The notes beneath the pieces are model-generated. The model did no database searches, had not been told where the DNA came from, and saw only the letters and a program-made list of their open reading frames with translations. DNA of 64,000 nucleotides from Phycisphaerales bacterium AB-hyl4 (GTDB lineage: Bacteria; Planctomycetota; Phycisphaerae; Phycisphaerales; Phycisphaeraceae): contig JBGUBD010000002.1 of NCBI GenBank assembly GCA_041821185.1, forward strand, positions 62,001 to 126,000, written 5' to 3'. How positions within the stretch are numbered: the first letter of the stretch is position 1; the number at the start of each line of letters is the position of its first letter. Of the stretch, positions 8,339 through 18,125 are shown in pieces. The translations under genes and the position numbers were made by a program.

Positions 8339-11248
8339 TTAAACAAGCTTCCGCTTGATTTCGATAACGTTGTAGCACTGGATCGTATCGCCGATTTTCA
8401 CATCGTCGAAGCCGGCGAGCTTGATGCCGCATTCCGTGCCCGCACGTACTTCGCGGACGTCGTCCTTTACGCGACGGAGGCTTTCGAGGTTGCGTTCGTC
8501 CGTGACGACGATGCCGTCGCGGATGATGCGGGCCTTGGCCGACTTCTGGATCGAACCCTCGGCCACCACGCAGCCGGCAATCGCGCCGACCTTCGAGATG
8601 CGGAACACTTCACGCACTTCTGCCGAGCCGACCGCCTCTTCCTTACGCTCCGGCTCAAGCATGCCTTCGAGCGCCTTCGTCACTTCTTCGGTCACGTCGT
8701 AAATCACGCGGTGCAGGCGAATGTCCACTTCGCGTTCCTCGGCGATCTCGCGCACCGTCGGCGTGGCGATCACGTGGAAGCCGATGACGATCGCCTCCGA
8801 TGCATCAGCCAGCAGCACGTCGCTCTCGGTGATGCCGCCCACCGCCGAGTGAATCACGCGTACCGTCACTTCGTTGTTGCCCAGCTTCTCCAGGCTTTCG
8901 CGAAGCACGTCTGCCGAGCCCTGCACGTCGGCCTTGAGCACCACACGCAGCTCGCGCGTCTTGCCTGCCTTGAGCTGGTCGGCGAAGTTGTCCAGCGTGA
9001 CCTTCGTCTTGCTCGCCAACTGCTGATGGCGTTCAACTTCACGGAACTGGCTTGCAGCCTGCTCGGCCGCCTGCAGCGTCGTCGTGATGTAGAACCCGTC
9101 GCCTGCGTCGGGCAGGTCGTCGATACCTGAAATTTCCAACGGCGTCGCAGGCCCCGCCTCCAGCACCTGTCGGCCGTGGTCGTCGGTCATATCACGCACA
9201 CGCCCGTACGCTCGGCCGATCACGATGAAGTCGCCCACCTTGATCTGACCCGACTGCACCAGCACACGCGCCACCGAACCACGGCCCGGCTGCATCTCCG
9301 CTTCAATCACTCGGCCGGCCGCGGGGCCGCCAAAGTCGGCAGTCAGCTCCAACAGCTCGGCCTGATAGTCGAGAACCTCCAGCAGGTCGGTCACACCCGT
9401 GCCCTTCTCGGCAGAGGTCTTGATGACTTCGGTTTCACCACCCCATTCGACGGGGTTCAGACCATGCTCGGCGAGCTGGCCGTAGATCTTCTGGATGTTG
9501 TCTGACGTCGCCTGGGGGACGTCAATCTTGTTCAGCGCGACGATGATCGGCACGCCGGCCGCCTTCGCGTGGTTGATCGACTCGATCGTCTGCGGCATCA
9601 CACCGTCGTCCGCCGCGACCACGAGCACGACCAGGTCGGTCATATTCGCACCACGGGCACGCATTGAGGTGAACGCTTCGTGGCCAGGCGTGTCGAGGAA
9701 GACCACCGTCTTCTCCGCGCCTTCGCTACCTTCGATCGTCACGCGGTACGCACCGATGTGCTGCGTGATGCCGCCAGCCTCGTGGGCCGCGACGTCTTCC
9801 TTGCGGATTCGGTCCAGCAGCGACGTCTTGCCGTGGTCGACGTGGCCGAGCACGGTCGCCACCGGCGGCCGGGGGCGAACGTCGATCCGCTCGCGCTTGT
9901 CGAACGCTTCCTTGAGCTTGTCAATGGCGGTCTGCTGCTCGCGGACCTCCAGCTCGATGTCGTACTCCAACGCGACCTCCATCGCCGCTTCGGTATCGAT
10001 GGCGGAGTTGATCGTCGCCATCACGCCCTGCTTGAACAGGTACTTGATGATGTCGGCCGTCTTGATGCCGGTCGCGGACGACAGGCTCTTGATCGTGATC
10101 GGCTCGGCGATCTCCACCTTGCCGCCGGTTTCAGCCAGACGCGGGGCGATGTGGCCCTGCTCACGCTTGCGCATGTCGCGCCGGCGCTGCTTGAGGAAGC
10201 CCGGCGCACCTTTCAGGCGAGCGTCGAGTTCTTCCATGTCCGCCTGACTGAACTTCGTCGGACCTGTCGGCAGAGCGTCCGCGCTGCGGCCGCGCCGGAC
10301 GTTGCGCTGCTGACGACGCTTCCCACGCTGCTGGCCGGCGTCCGGCTCACCACCGCCGCCGCCTTTCACGCCACCGCCGCGCGTCGGCCCACGCGAGCGC
10401 GTGATGCCTTCCACCGCGCCGGCCGGGGTGAATTCGCCGCCGCCGCCTTCCGGACCACCGGGGCCGCCCGGAGCGCCGGGGCCGCGACGCTGACGCGGCC
10501 GACGCACAGGCTCGGGCTTTTCGATTCGCACAACGTTCGGGCCCTTGAGCGTCGCCTGCTTCGGCTTCTGCAACTGCTGGCCCGCCGGCGCGATGATCTT
10601 CGGACGATCCGGCACGTTCGGCCGACCCAGTGCTGCCACACCTGGTGGCGGGGCCGCCGCCGGCGTCTCGTCGCCAGCAACGGGCGCTTGCGGCGCTTCC
10701 GGGGCGGCGGGGGCATCCGGTGCTTCGGGTTGAGACTGTTCCGCGGCCACGGCCGGCGGCTCTTGCTCAGCCGAAGGCTCGGCCGGGGCTGCGGGCTGCT
10801 GCGGCGCGTGCTCTTCCACGGGCGCAGCGGGGGCTTCCTGCGTTGGCGCGGCGGCGGCCGGGGCAGACGGCTGATCGTTGGGCTGCGGCACAGCGGCGGC
10901 CGCGGCGTCCGTCTGCTCGTCGACGTCACCATCGGTTTGGGCAGGGCGGTCCACGGTCGCTGTCGCCGTGTCGCTGGGTTCGGCCTGATCGCCACCGTCC
11001 GCGTCAGCGCGGCGTCGGCGTGCCGGCTTGCGGGCCTTCTTGAGGTCCACCTTCTCGGCGGTCTCAATGGCTGTGCCGCTCTCGGCCTCGCCGAACCACT
11101 CGCGGATCGTCTGGGCCAGGCCCAGCTTCACCGTCGACATGTGGTTCGTAATGCCTGGCACACCCTCAGCCTTGCACTTCTCGACAATTGCCTTGCTCGA
11201 GACGCTGAGTTCCTTTGCCAGCTCAAATACACGTTTGGCCTTTGCCAA
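8339..11248 (-). CDS. infB: translation initiation factor IF-2
   Basis: GTPase that places initiator fMet-tRNA on the 30S subunit. The start is TTG at 11248: GAGGAG lies 6 bases before it, and the product then begins with the family N-terminus [20 protein letters not shown]. The frame extends 19 codons further upstream without support. After a short N-terminal domain comes a disordered Ala/Pro/Glu-rich and then Gly/Arg-rich region (about 75-340). The G domain follows near residue 465 ([24 protein letters not shown]) and then domains II-IV. At 969 residues it is long because of the low-complexity linker. Co-directional with nusA. Confidence 0.97.
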   Translation of the reverse strand: MAKAKRVFELAKELSVSSKAIVEKCKAEGVPGITNHMSTVKLGLAQTIREWFGEAESGTAIETAEKVDLKKARKPARRRRADADGGDQAEPSDTATATVDRPAQTDGDVDEQTDAAAAAVPQPNDQPSAPAAAAPTQEAPAAPVEEHAPQQPAAPAEPSAEQEPPAVAAEQSQPEAPDAPAAPEAPQAPVAGDETPAAAPPPGVAALGRPNVPDRPKIIAPAGQQLQKPKQATLKGPNVVRIEKPEPVRRPRQRRGPGAPGGPGGPEGGGGEFTPAGAVEGITRSRGPTRGGGVKGGGGGEPDAGQQRGKRRQQRNVRRGRSADALPTGPTKFSQADMEELDARLKGAPGFLKQRRRDMRKREQGHIAPRLAETGGKVEIAEPITIKSLSSATGIKTADIIKYLFKQGVMATINSAIDTEAAMEVALEYDIELEVREQQTAIDKLKEAFDKRERIDVRPRPPVATVLGHVDHGKTSLLDRIRKEDVAAHEAGGITQHIGAYRVTIEGSEGAEKTVVFLDTPGHEAFTSMRARGANMTDLVVLVVAADDGVMPQTIESINHAKAAGVPIIVALNKIDVPQATSDNIQKIYGQLAEHGLNPVEWGGETEVIKTSAEKGTGVTDLLEVLDYQAELLELTADFGGPAAGRVIEAEMQPGRGSVARVLVQSGQIKVGDFIVIGRAYGRVRDMTDDHGRQVLEAGPATPLEISGIDDLPDAGDGFYITTTLQAAEQAASQFREVERHQQLASKTKVTLDNFADQLKAGKTRELRVVLKADVQGSADVLRESLEKLGNNEVTVRVIHSAVGGITESDVLLADASEAIVIGFHVIATPTVREIAEEREVDIRLHRVIYDVTEEVTKALEGMLEPERKEEAVGSAEVREVFRISKVGAIAGCVVAEGSIQKSAKARIIRDGIVVTDERNLESLRRVKDDVREVRAGTECGIKLAGFDDVKIGDTIQCYNVIEIKRKLV

Positions 11249-11408
11249 AACAAGCTCCTCTTGCACCCGGCGTTCAAGCCGGCCGTTGCATCGAATCCAT
11301 CTCACTTACCGCCGCTGAACACTACCGTCTCACCCGCACAACGCGTGCGAGGGGCGGGTCGGCTGTCCATCATGACAGGCCGACGCTGAATCTATGGTGA
11401 ACGTCGCG

Positions 11409-13106
11409 TTACGAACGCTTATCCACTTCTGCCTGATCCTGTGGTGATTCTTCACCCGGAGCCGACTCACCCAGCGTACCCGCGTCCGACGGCGTTTCGT
11501 CGGCCAGTGCTTCGCCGGGCTCGCCTTGCTGACGGGCCTTGGTGATTTCCACTTCGTTCGGGTCGCTGCCTTCGGGCTCGGCGCCTTCGCCGACAGGGCC
11601 GACTTCGCCGTTCGAAGGCTCTTGCTCATCGCCGGCCGCCGGATCCTGCGCCAGCGCTTCATCACGCGTTTCAGACGCGGTCGCGTCGACGTCGGCCTGG
11701 TCCGTGGCGGTGGGCTCTTCCCCACCCGGCGGCACGGCGTCGGCGTCTTCCTGACGCTGTTCGAGCATATCCACAATGCTCGAACCCATATCGCCGCCTT
11801 CGGCACCGCCACCCGAGCCGCCTTCCGGCGCCGAGGGCAGTATCTCGCCCAGGATCGCCGCCGCCTGCTGCTCGCCAGGTCGGCCGGCCAATGCCTGCTC
11901 GCCCTCGCGCTTGCGACGCTCGGCCTCTTCCTTGTCCTTCTGCTGTTGCTCGGCGACAACCTTCGCCTTCTCGCCCGCGGTTTCGATCATGCGCTGGGCG
12001 GTTGCTTCGTCGACGTTGAACGTCTCGATCAGGTACGTCGGGCCAACCTCTTCGATGTCGAACACACTGATCACGCCAAGCGCGGCCAGGCGGTCGATGT
12101 GCTCTTCCGTCACGCCTTCGACGCCCTTGAGCGTCTCTTCCAGCGTGTCCAGGCCCTTCGTGTACTCGGCCGGCGTGAGAATATCCACGTCCCACTGCGT
12201 CAGCCGCGCCGCCAGACGCACGTTCTGACCACGCTTGCCGATCGCCAGGCTCAACTGGTCTTCATTCACCACCACCGTCGCTCGGCCAAGCTCGAAGCAG
12301 AGCGAAATCTCCACCACCTCGGCCGGCTTCAACGCGTTCTGAATCAAGATCTGCGACGACTCGTTCCAGCGAACGATGTCGATCTTCTCGCCACCCAACT
12401 CGTCGACGATGTTCTTGATTCGGCTACCACGCACGCCAACGCACGCGCCCACCGCATCGACCTTCGAGTCGATCGAGCTGACAGCGATCTTCGTTCGATG
12501 CCCCGCCTCGCGTGCCATCGCCTTGATCTCGATGATCCGCTCGGCAACCTCGGGTACTTCCACCTCAAACAGTCGGCGGATGAAGTCCGGCGCCGCTCGC
12601 GAGAGCACGATTTTTACCTGATTGCCCGCCTCACGTACATCGAGGATGAGGCAACGCACACGCTCGCCCGGCTGATGCTGCTCACTGGGGATCTGCTCGC
12701 TGCGGGGCATGAAGCCCTCGGCCCGGCCGATGCTGACGACCAGCGCGCCGCCTTCGTAACGCTGAGCCATCCCGGTCACCAGTTCGCCGACGCGGTCGAC
12801 GAATTCGTTGTAGATGCTGCTGCGCTCGTCCTCGCGGAAGCGCTGGATCATGACCTGCTTGGCGGTTTGTGCGGGGATACGGCCGAGCGATTCGAGCGAG
12901 ATTTCCTCGTCGCCGCGCCAGATCTTGATGGCCCCGGTCATGCGATCCAGTTCGGCGTGAAATTCTTCGGTATCGATCGCGTTGAAATGCTTACGCGCGG
13001 CGGACACCATGGCCTGCTCGATATCGCGGAACAGCACCTCTTTTTCAACGTTGCGGTCGCGGGAGATCGCGTCGATCAGCCGCATCATTTCCTGGCCGTT
13101 AATCAT
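11409..13106 (-). CDS. nusA: transcription termination/antitermination factor NusA
   Basis: RNA-polymerase-associated factor affecting pausing, termination and antitermination. The N-terminal RNAP-binding domain is residues 1-125. An S1 domain follows (VTGMAQRYEGGALVVSIGRA), then two KH domains (GVRGSRIKNIVDELGGEKID; LSLAIGKRGQNVRLAARLT). A helical repeat is seen near 330-370, and a long acidic Glu/Gly/Pro-rich tail covers about 375-565. The start has AGGTAG upstream. Directly upstream are a GGTTGC-TCA-GCAACC hairpin (13135-13149) and the structured RNA described separately. No rimP precedes it, unlike many bacteria. Confidence 0.97.
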   Translation of the reverse strand: MINGQEMMRLIDAISRDRNVEKEVLFRDIEQAMVSAARKHFNAIDTEEFHAELDRMTGAIKIWRGDEEISLESLGRIPAQTAKQVMIQRFREDERSSIYNEFVDRVGELVTGMAQRYEGGALVVSIGRAEGFMPRSEQIPSEQHQPGERVRCLILDVREAGNQVKIVLSRAAPDFIRRLFEVEVPEVAERIIEIKAMAREAGHRTKIAVSSIDSKVDAVGACVGVRGSRIKNIVDELGGEKIDIVRWNESSQILIQNALKPAEVVEISLCFELGRATVVVNEDQLSLAIGKRGQNVRLAARLTQWDVDILTPAEYTKGLDTLEETLKGVEGVTEEHIDRLAALGVISVFDIEEVGPTYLIETFNVDEATAQRMIETAGEKAKVVAEQQQKDKEEAERRKREGEQALAGRPGEQQAAAILGEILPSAPEGGSGGGAEGGDMGSSIVDMLEQRQEDADAVPPGGEEPTATDQADVDATASETRDEALAQDPAAGDEQEPSNGEVGPVGEGAEPEGSDPNEVEITKARQQGEPGEALADETPSDAGTLGESAPGEESPQDQAEVDKRS

Positions 13107-13252
13107 GTTTCTACCTGCTTATTTGGTTGTCCTGGTTGCTGAGCAACCTATTCACTTTTCCGTCGACGTCGGCGAGCGGCAAACGTCAGCCCTTGGGCCG
13201 GAACACATGGCGAACCGCGTACCACACGTCGGTGCCTGGCCCCTTAAAACGC

Positions 13253-13281
13253 AAAAAACCACGAGCCGGTTACGCTCGTGG
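13253..13281 (-). terminator. intrinsic terminator of the nusA-upstream RNA
   Basis: On the minus strand, CCACGAGC-GTAACCG-GCTCGTGG is a perfect 8-bp stem followed at once by six T residues. It lies about 145 bases before the nusA start, so it either ends a separate RNA or attenuates the nusA operon. Confidence 0.85.
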
Positions 13282-13551
13282 CCTGGGCAGCGGCTCGGGA
13301 AGCAGGGGTATCGGCACTTGGCCGATGGCTTCCCAGCCATATCGGATGGCACGGGGCGGCTATTGCATTGCCGCAGCCTCCTTTCGGCATCGCTGCCGAT
13401 CGGTAAGCACCGGCGTGAGGGTGGCCTCACCAAGATGGGTCGTGTTAGCGCCCATCACGGTGTTGCAATCCCCATACCAAGCTGTCCGCGTTCCTGGCTC
13501 ATCCGATTTCGCCTCAGGCTACATCATCGGACCCTATGCCCGATGAAGAGA
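13253..13551 (-). ncRNA. candidate structured RNA of ~300 nt upstream of nusA
   Basis: Delimited by a good sigma-70-type promoter and an intrinsic terminator, with no convincing ORF inside. The transcript would contain a chain of short perfect hairpins. Examples are TCATCGG/CCGATGA (13524-13546), GATGGG/CCCATC (13434-13456), GTGAGG/CCTCAC (13415-13430), CGGT/ACCG (13401-13412), GCAGC/GCTGC (13373-13396), GCGGC/GCCGC (13356-13374) and ATCGGC/GCCGAT (13310-13326). I did not recognise conserved cores of RNase P RNA, tmRNA, SRP RNA or common riboswitches. It could be an unrecognised housekeeping RNA such as a divergent 6S RNA, or a regulatory leader for nusA-infB-rbfA. Confidence 0.6.
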
Positions 13552-13557
13552 CGTTTA

Positions 13558-13585
13558 AGTCTAGTTGTTAACCCGCTGCTGTCAA
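13558..13585 (-). promoter_or_regulatory. promoter of the nusA-upstream RNA
   Basis: On the minus strand a perfect -35 hexamer TTGACA (13585-13580) is followed, 16 bases on, by TAGACT (13563-13558). Transcription would start near 13551. It is the strongest consensus-like promoter I noticed in the window. Confidence 0.65.
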
Positions 13586-13661
13586 GGGTTGAAGGTGGAA
13601 GGGCACCGAGCAGTCGGGTAATTCCTCCGGAATCGAGGGGACCGGCCGCGGCCGGGCCGCG

Positions 13662-13796
13662 TCACCGGCCGGTCCGCTTGCGCTCGTGCGGCCGAGCCTC
13701 GCGGAACAGGCGAACGACATACCCGACCAGCGCGACGAGCATTGCCACGAGAAACAGCAGTGAAAAGCCGAGGCATAGCCATTCGAAGAAGGTCAT
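13662..13796 (-). CDS. 44-residue single-span membrane protein
   Basis: Short ORF of 44 residues: MTFFEWLCLG, a hydrophobic span FSLLFLVAMLVALVGYVV, then a basic tail (RLFREARPHERKRTGR). This predicts one transmembrane helix with a cytoplasmic C-terminus by the positive-inside rule. GGGAG lies about 10 bases before the ATG. It follows dxs in the same direction by 43 bases and precedes the structured-RNA promoter, so it is probably the last gene of the ftsW-murG-dxs transcript. No family recognised. Confidence 0.55.
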   Translation of the reverse strand: MTFFEWLCLGFSLLFLVAMLVALVGYVVRLFREARPHERKRTGR

Positions 13797-13839
13797 GATC
13801 AATACACTCCCGCTTCACAGGCAATCTCAGGCAAGGGTG

Positions 13840-15783
13840 TTACCGACGCACAGCGCCGACCGTCGCCTTGCTGTTGCCGGTGGGCGTGCCGGCCTTTTCG
13901 TCGAGCAGTTCGCGTACGCGACGGGCGATGCCGGTGGCGTCGATGCCCGCCTCGGCGAGTTGTTCGCCGCGGCCGCCCTGGTAGATCCAGTCGTCAGGCA
14001 GGCCCAGTCGATGCACGCCGCGCGTGTCCAGGCCGACTTCGTGACAGGCTTCCAATACACACGTGCCGAAGCCGCCGACGACGGAATGGTCTTCCACCGT
14101 GAGGATCGGCACGCCCGCCTTGATGAGCTTGCCGACCAGGTCGATGTCGACCGGCTTGGCGAAGCGAGCGTCGTACACCGCCACGGAGTAGCCCTGCTCG
14201 GCCAACTCTTCGCGGGCGGCGAGGGCGTGGTTCGCCGGGAAGCCATAGGCGAGGATCGCCAGGTCGCTGCCTTCCGCGAGGCGGTTGGCTTTGCCTAGTT
14301 CGAACGCCGGCGTGTCGGGCTGAATCGGCGTGGGCACGCTGTCACGCGGGTAGCGCAACGCGCTGGGGCCGACGTCATGGGTTCGCATGAATTCCAGCGC
14401 TGCGGCAAGCGTCGGCTCGTCCATCGCGGCGGTGAGCACCATGCCGGGGAACACGCGCAAAAAGTTGATGTCGGCAAAGCCGTGATGCACCGCACCGTCG
14501 CCGCCGACCAGCCCGGCCCGGTCGAGGCAGAACCGCACGGGCAGCTTCTGCAACGCGACTTCCTGAAACACCTGGTCGAACGCTCGCTGGAGGAACGTGG
14601 AGTAAATTGTCGCGAACGGCTTCATGCCGCTCTTGGCCATGCCCGCACACATGTCCACCGCGTGCGACTCGGCAATGCCCACGTCAAACGCGCGGTCGGG
14701 AAACTGCTGCATCAGCTTCACCACACCCGTGCCGTCGGGCATGCCGGCGGTGACGGCGGTGACCTTCTCGTCCTTTGTCATCACCTCGGTCATCAGGTCT
14801 GCGTACGCGCTGGTGAACGCCCGCCCGCCTTTTTGCACCTCAACCCGGCAGCCGTCGATCTTGAACGGCTTAGGCGAGTGGAACGTAGTCGGGTCGCCGG
14901 TGGAGAAGTCAAAGCCCTTGCCTTTGATCGTCTTCACATGCAGCAGCATGGGGCGGTCGAGGTCTTTGATTTCCTCAAACATGTCGATGAGCGAAGGCAG
15001 GTCGTGGCCGTCGACGGGCCCGACACACAGCAGGCCGAAGTGCTCGAACATGTGCTCGCGGGCGAGGGCGGCTTTGGTCATCTCGCCCATGCGGTGATAG
15101 ATTTCTTCGAGCGTTTCGCCGCCGGGCAGATGCTTGAGCACGCGATGGGCGGTGGTCTTGAATTCCTTGTAGGTCTGGCTGGCACGGAAGCGATCGAAGT
15201 AGCCGGCGACGGCCCCTTGCGGTTCGTTGATGCTCATGCCGTTGTCGTTGAGCACGACGAGGAACTGCCGTTTGAGTGTGCCGGCGTTGTTGAGCCCTTC
15301 CATGGCGACGCCGTTGACGATTGACGAGTCGCCGATGAGCGAGACCACGCGTCGGCCGTGGTCGGGGGTGTACTCGCCGACGAGTTGATCGCCGCGCGCC
15401 ATGCCCACGGCCGTGGAAATGGCCGTGCCAGCGTGCCCGACGCTGAACAGGTCGAAGTCGCTTTCGCGCGGCTCGGGGAAGCCGGCCATGCCGTCGCGCT
15501 GGCGGAGCTTGCCCAGCAGGCCCAGCCGACCGGTGAGCAGCTTGTGCGGGTAGCACTGGTGGCCGACGTCGAACAGCAGGCGGTCTTGCGAGAAGTCGAA
15601 GACGTAGTGCATTGCGATGGTCAGCTCGACGACCCCGAGGTTTGGCGCGAGGTGGCCGCCGGTCTTGGAGACCTGGTCGCAGATGGCGTTGCGAATTTCC
15701 TGCGCCAGTGTGGGCAGTTTTTCGCGCGGCAATTGCTTGAGGTCTCGCGGGCCTCGGATTGTGCTCAGCAGTTCATACGACAT
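13840..15783 (-). CDS. dxs: 1-deoxy-D-xylulose-5-phosphate synthase
   Basis: Thiamine-diphosphate enzyme joining pyruvate and glyceraldehyde-3-phosphate at the entry to the MEP isoprenoid pathway. The start at 15783 (MSYELLSTIRGPRDLKQLPR) fits the family and has GGGAAAGG upstream; the frame runs 34 codons further. Visible motifs are GGHLAPNLGVVELTIAMHYV, the ThDP-binding stretch (GDSSIVNGVAMEGLNNAG, with Ser where GDG is usual) and DRAGLVGGDGAVHHG in the pyrimidine domain. Length 647. It follows the polyprenyl synthase gene, a common isoprenoid pairing. Confidence 0.96.
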   Translation of the reverse strand: MSYELLSTIRGPRDLKQLPREKLPTLAQEIRNAICDQVSKTGGHLAPNLGVVELTIAMHYVFDFSQDRLLFDVGHQCYPHKLLTGRLGLLGKLRQRDGMAGFPEPRESDFDLFSVGHAGTAISTAVGMARGDQLVGEYTPDHGRRVVSLIGDSSIVNGVAMEGLNNAGTLKRQFLVVLNDNGMSINEPQGAVAGYFDRFRASQTYKEFKTTAHRVLKHLPGGETLEEIYHRMGEMTKAALAREHMFEHFGLLCVGPVDGHDLPSLIDMFEEIKDLDRPMLLHVKTIKGKGFDFSTGDPTTFHSPKPFKIDGCRVEVQKGGRAFTSAYADLMTEVMTKDEKVTAVTAGMPDGTGVVKLMQQFPDRAFDVGIAESHAVDMCAGMAKSGMKPFATIYSTFLQRAFDQVFQEVALQKLPVRFCLDRAGLVGGDGAVHHGFADINFLRVFPGMVLTAAMDEPTLAAALEFMRTHDVGPSALRYPRDSVPTPIQPDTPAFELGKANRLAEGSDLAILAYGFPANHALAAREELAEQGYSVAVYDARFAKPVDIDLVGKLIKAGVPILTVEDHSVVGGFGTCVLEACHEVGLDTRGVHRLGLPDDWIYQGGRGEQLAEAGIDATGIARRVRELLDEKAGTPTGNSKATVGAVRR

Positions 15784-15955
15784 TCGTGGCCTTTCCCTTC
15801 GTTCCGCGGTCTGACGGAACCTTTGGTCTGATCGCTTCCATGCACGGGTGAGTTGGCCCCTCAGGGTCACCCGTTGGAGGTGCATCGGCTGGCGTCATTG
15901 TAGACGGTTCGGGCCGAGCGTCCCATCATCATCCTCGCAAGGCTGGTGTGGGGCG

Positions 15956-16858
15956 TTATTTCTCACGCACCGCCATGTAATCGCATAACTCGCGTAACGG
16001 CTCGGCCGACGCGCCAAGGTCGGCCAAAGCCGCGTGCGCCGCGTCACGCAGGCGGGCGACCTCGGCCCGGCTGGCATCGATGCCCATGACGCCGGGGTAG
16101 GTGAGCTTGCCCTGGTCGGCGTCCTTGTTGGCGGTCTTGCCCAACTGCTCGGTCGATTGCGTGACGTCCAGCAGATCGTCGATGATCTGGAACATCAGGC
16201 CGACCGACTCGGCGTAGTGCGTAAGGTTGTTCAACTGCTCGGCCGACGCGCCGCCACAACGCCCCCCCATCCGGCAGGCGCACCGCAACAGAGCGCCGGT
16301 CTTGTGGCGGTGAATCAACTCCAGGCGCCTGGCAGGGGGCGTGTCGGCGTCGAAGGCGGGCAGCGTGTCGTAGATCTGGCCGGAGATCATGTCCGTCGTG
16401 GCCGTCGACAACTCGCGGGCAACGGCTCGGCTAAGGGCCGCGTCGTCAATGCCCGAGGCGATCGCTTCAAACGCCAGCGAGGTCATCGCGTCGCCGGCGA
16501 GGATCGCCATCGCCTCATTCGTGTGCTTGTGCAGCGTCGGTCGGCCGCGGCGGAGGTCGTCATCATCCATCGCAGGCAGGTCGTCGTGCACCAGGCTGAA
16601 ACAGTGGATCAATTCGATCGCCGCGGCTGCGGGCAGCGCCGCCCGCTCGTCGCCGCCCACCGCTTCGCAGCAGCGCACCACCAGCACGGGGCGCAAGCGT
16701 TTGCCGGGGCCGAAGAAGGCATACTCGATGGCCGACTTGAGGTTGGTCGGCATCGCCCGCTGCTGGAGGAATGTGCGCGCCCAGTCCTCGACAGCGCCGG
16801 CCGGGGAGGTCAGTTTCGCCAAATCAAATTGGTGCACTTGCGTTTCGCCGTTGCTCAT
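15956..16858 (-). CDS. polyprenyl (farnesyl/geranylgeranyl) diphosphate synthase
   Basis: Trans-isoprenyl diphosphate synthase of 300 residues. The first Asp-rich motif is HCFSLVHDDLPAMDDDDLRR (DDxxxxD form) and the second is MFQIIDDLLDVTQ. The GPGKRLRPVL segment binds the diphosphate. The start at 16858 begins MSNGETQVHQ; an upstream extension is unsupported. The first motif with four residues between Asp pairs is typical of bacterial farnesyl diphosphate synthase (IspA), but product length cannot be fixed from sequence. It lies between murG and dxs. Confidence 0.92.
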   Translation of the reverse strand: MSNGETQVHQFDLAKLTSPAGAVEDWARTFLQQRAMPTNLKSAIEYAFFGPGKRLRPVLVVRCCEAVGGDERAALPAAAAIELIHCFSLVHDDLPAMDDDDLRRGRPTLHKHTNEAMAILAGDAMTSLAFEAIASGIDDAALSRAVARELSTATTDMISGQIYDTLPAFDADTPPARRLELIHRHKTGALLRCACRMGGRCGGASAEQLNNLTHYAESVGLMFQIIDDLLDVTQSTEQLGKTANKDADQGKLTYPGVMGIDASRAEVARLRDAAHAALADLGASAEPLRELCDYMAVREK

Positions 16859-16934
16859 CGCCGCCCTCGTCCCCAAAATCGAGCCCACCGACCAAACCCG
16901 AAAAGTATAGAAGCACCGACCCGCGACTACAATT

Positions 16935-18104
16935 TTACGCCTGCCCCAGCACCCAGTCCGCCACGGCCTGTGCACCGTCGCCAGGCGGGTCGCGATCCAG
17001 CGCGGCTCGCATCTCCATTAGCCGATCGTCCGCCGTCAGCATCGGCCCGAGCAGGGGGGCTAATTCGCTCACGTTCGCTGTAGGTTCGACCCGGTCTCGC
17101 AGCAGCACGGCCCCGCCGGTGTCGACCATCGGCTGGGCGTTCAGCCGCTGATGCTCATCCTTGTGATACGGATAAGGCAGAAAAACGCTGGGCACGCGAT
17201 TGGCCCACGCTTCCGCGACCGAGCCGGCCCCGGCCCGCGTGATCGCCAGGTCAGCCGACCGCCACGCCAGGCCCATCGTGTCGCAGAACGCCAACACATT
17301 CGCCTCGATCCCCGCCGCAGCGTACGCCTTCGCCACCTCGTCGCGCATCGACTCGCCGGCCAGGTGCATCACCTGCCACCGCTCGCGAAGAGCGCTTCGC
17401 ACCGCGTCATGCTCGCACAATGCCATCATCGCCCGGTTGATGCTCACCGCTCCCTGCGAGCCGGCTGTGACCAGCAGCGTCCGCCGATCGGGAAGCAACG
17501 AAAGCTCGCATCTCGCCTGCTCGGGCTCAACATCGCCGCGCACGGCAGTGCGTCGCAAGGGCAGCCCGACACGCTCCGCCCCCCGCAGCGACGCATGCTC
17601 ATACACGCTGAACACCTTGTCCACCTGCCCGGCCAGCCACGCGTTCGCCCGGCCCGGCACCGCATCGAGATTCACCAGCGCCACCGGCACGCTACAGGCT
17701 TTCGCCGCCCGCACCGCCGGCCCCGATACGAACCCGCCCGTCGCGACCATCACAGTCCGCCCCAAAGCCGAGGGCTGAGCACCGCGAAGCCCCGGATTGC
17801 CCCCATTTCTGGCAATCACCCCCCGCACCTGCCGCTTTGCCTCGCCGAACCCGCTCAAAAACCGCCACAACACCCTCGGCCGCAGGCCGAACGGCTCCGC
17901 TACAATTGACGTCCATTCAACACCAAGTCCGTCTGCGATCTGCCCGTCCAGCGGCCGTCGCGACAAGATGAAATGCCCCGTCACCCTCGATTTCTCCGGT
18001 TCCCCCGCGTCCGCTTCGCGCAGCCGCTCCAGCACCGCAGCATTGGGAAAGATATGTCCGCCCGTGCCTCCGCCGGCCAACAACACCGTCAATTGATCCG
18101 TCAT
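16935..18104 (-). CDS. murG: UDP-GlcNAc:lipid I N-acetylglucosaminyltransferase
   Basis: Converts lipid I to lipid II at the inner face of the membrane. N-terminal donor loop LLAGGGTGGHIFPNAAVLE. The C-terminal sugar-nucleotide site includes ITRAGAGSVAEAWANRVPSV and LPYPYHKDEHQRLNA. 389 residues, slightly long owing to inserts in the N-terminal domain. It starts 21 bases after ftsW on the same strand, as in dcw clusters, although other dcw genes are outside this window. Its presence supports peptidoglycan synthesis in this organism. Confidence 0.96.
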   Translation of the reverse strand: MTDQLTVLLAGGGTGGHIFPNAAVLERLREADAGEPEKSRVTGHFILSRRPLDGQIADGLGVEWTSIVAEPFGLRPRVLWRFLSGFGEAKRQVRGVIARNGGNPGLRGAQPSALGRTVMVATGGFVSGPAVRAAKACSVPVALVNLDAVPGRANAWLAGQVDKVFSVYEHASLRGAERVGLPLRRTAVRGDVEPEQARCELSLLPDRRTLLVTAGSQGAVSINRAMMALCEHDAVRSALRERWQVMHLAGESMRDEVAKAYAAAGIEANVLAFCDTMGLAWRSADLAITRAGAGSVAEAWANRVPSVFLPYPYHKDEHQRLNAQPMVDTGGAVLLRDRVEPTANVSELAPLLGPMLTADDRLMEMRAALDRDPPGDGAQAVADWVLGQA

Positions 18105-18125
18105 GTGCGGCCCATCTCATCCTCG

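Noticed and set aside
9680..11389. Plus-strand ORF of 569 residues opposite infB
   Set aside because: Arg/Leu-rich shadow of the infB coding strand with no domain.
13253..13551. M-box, cobalamin, FMN, RNase P or SRP identity for the nusA-upstream RNA
   Set aside because: GGTGAGGC and a GAAA tetraloop looked suggestive, but the other conserved cores of each class are missing.
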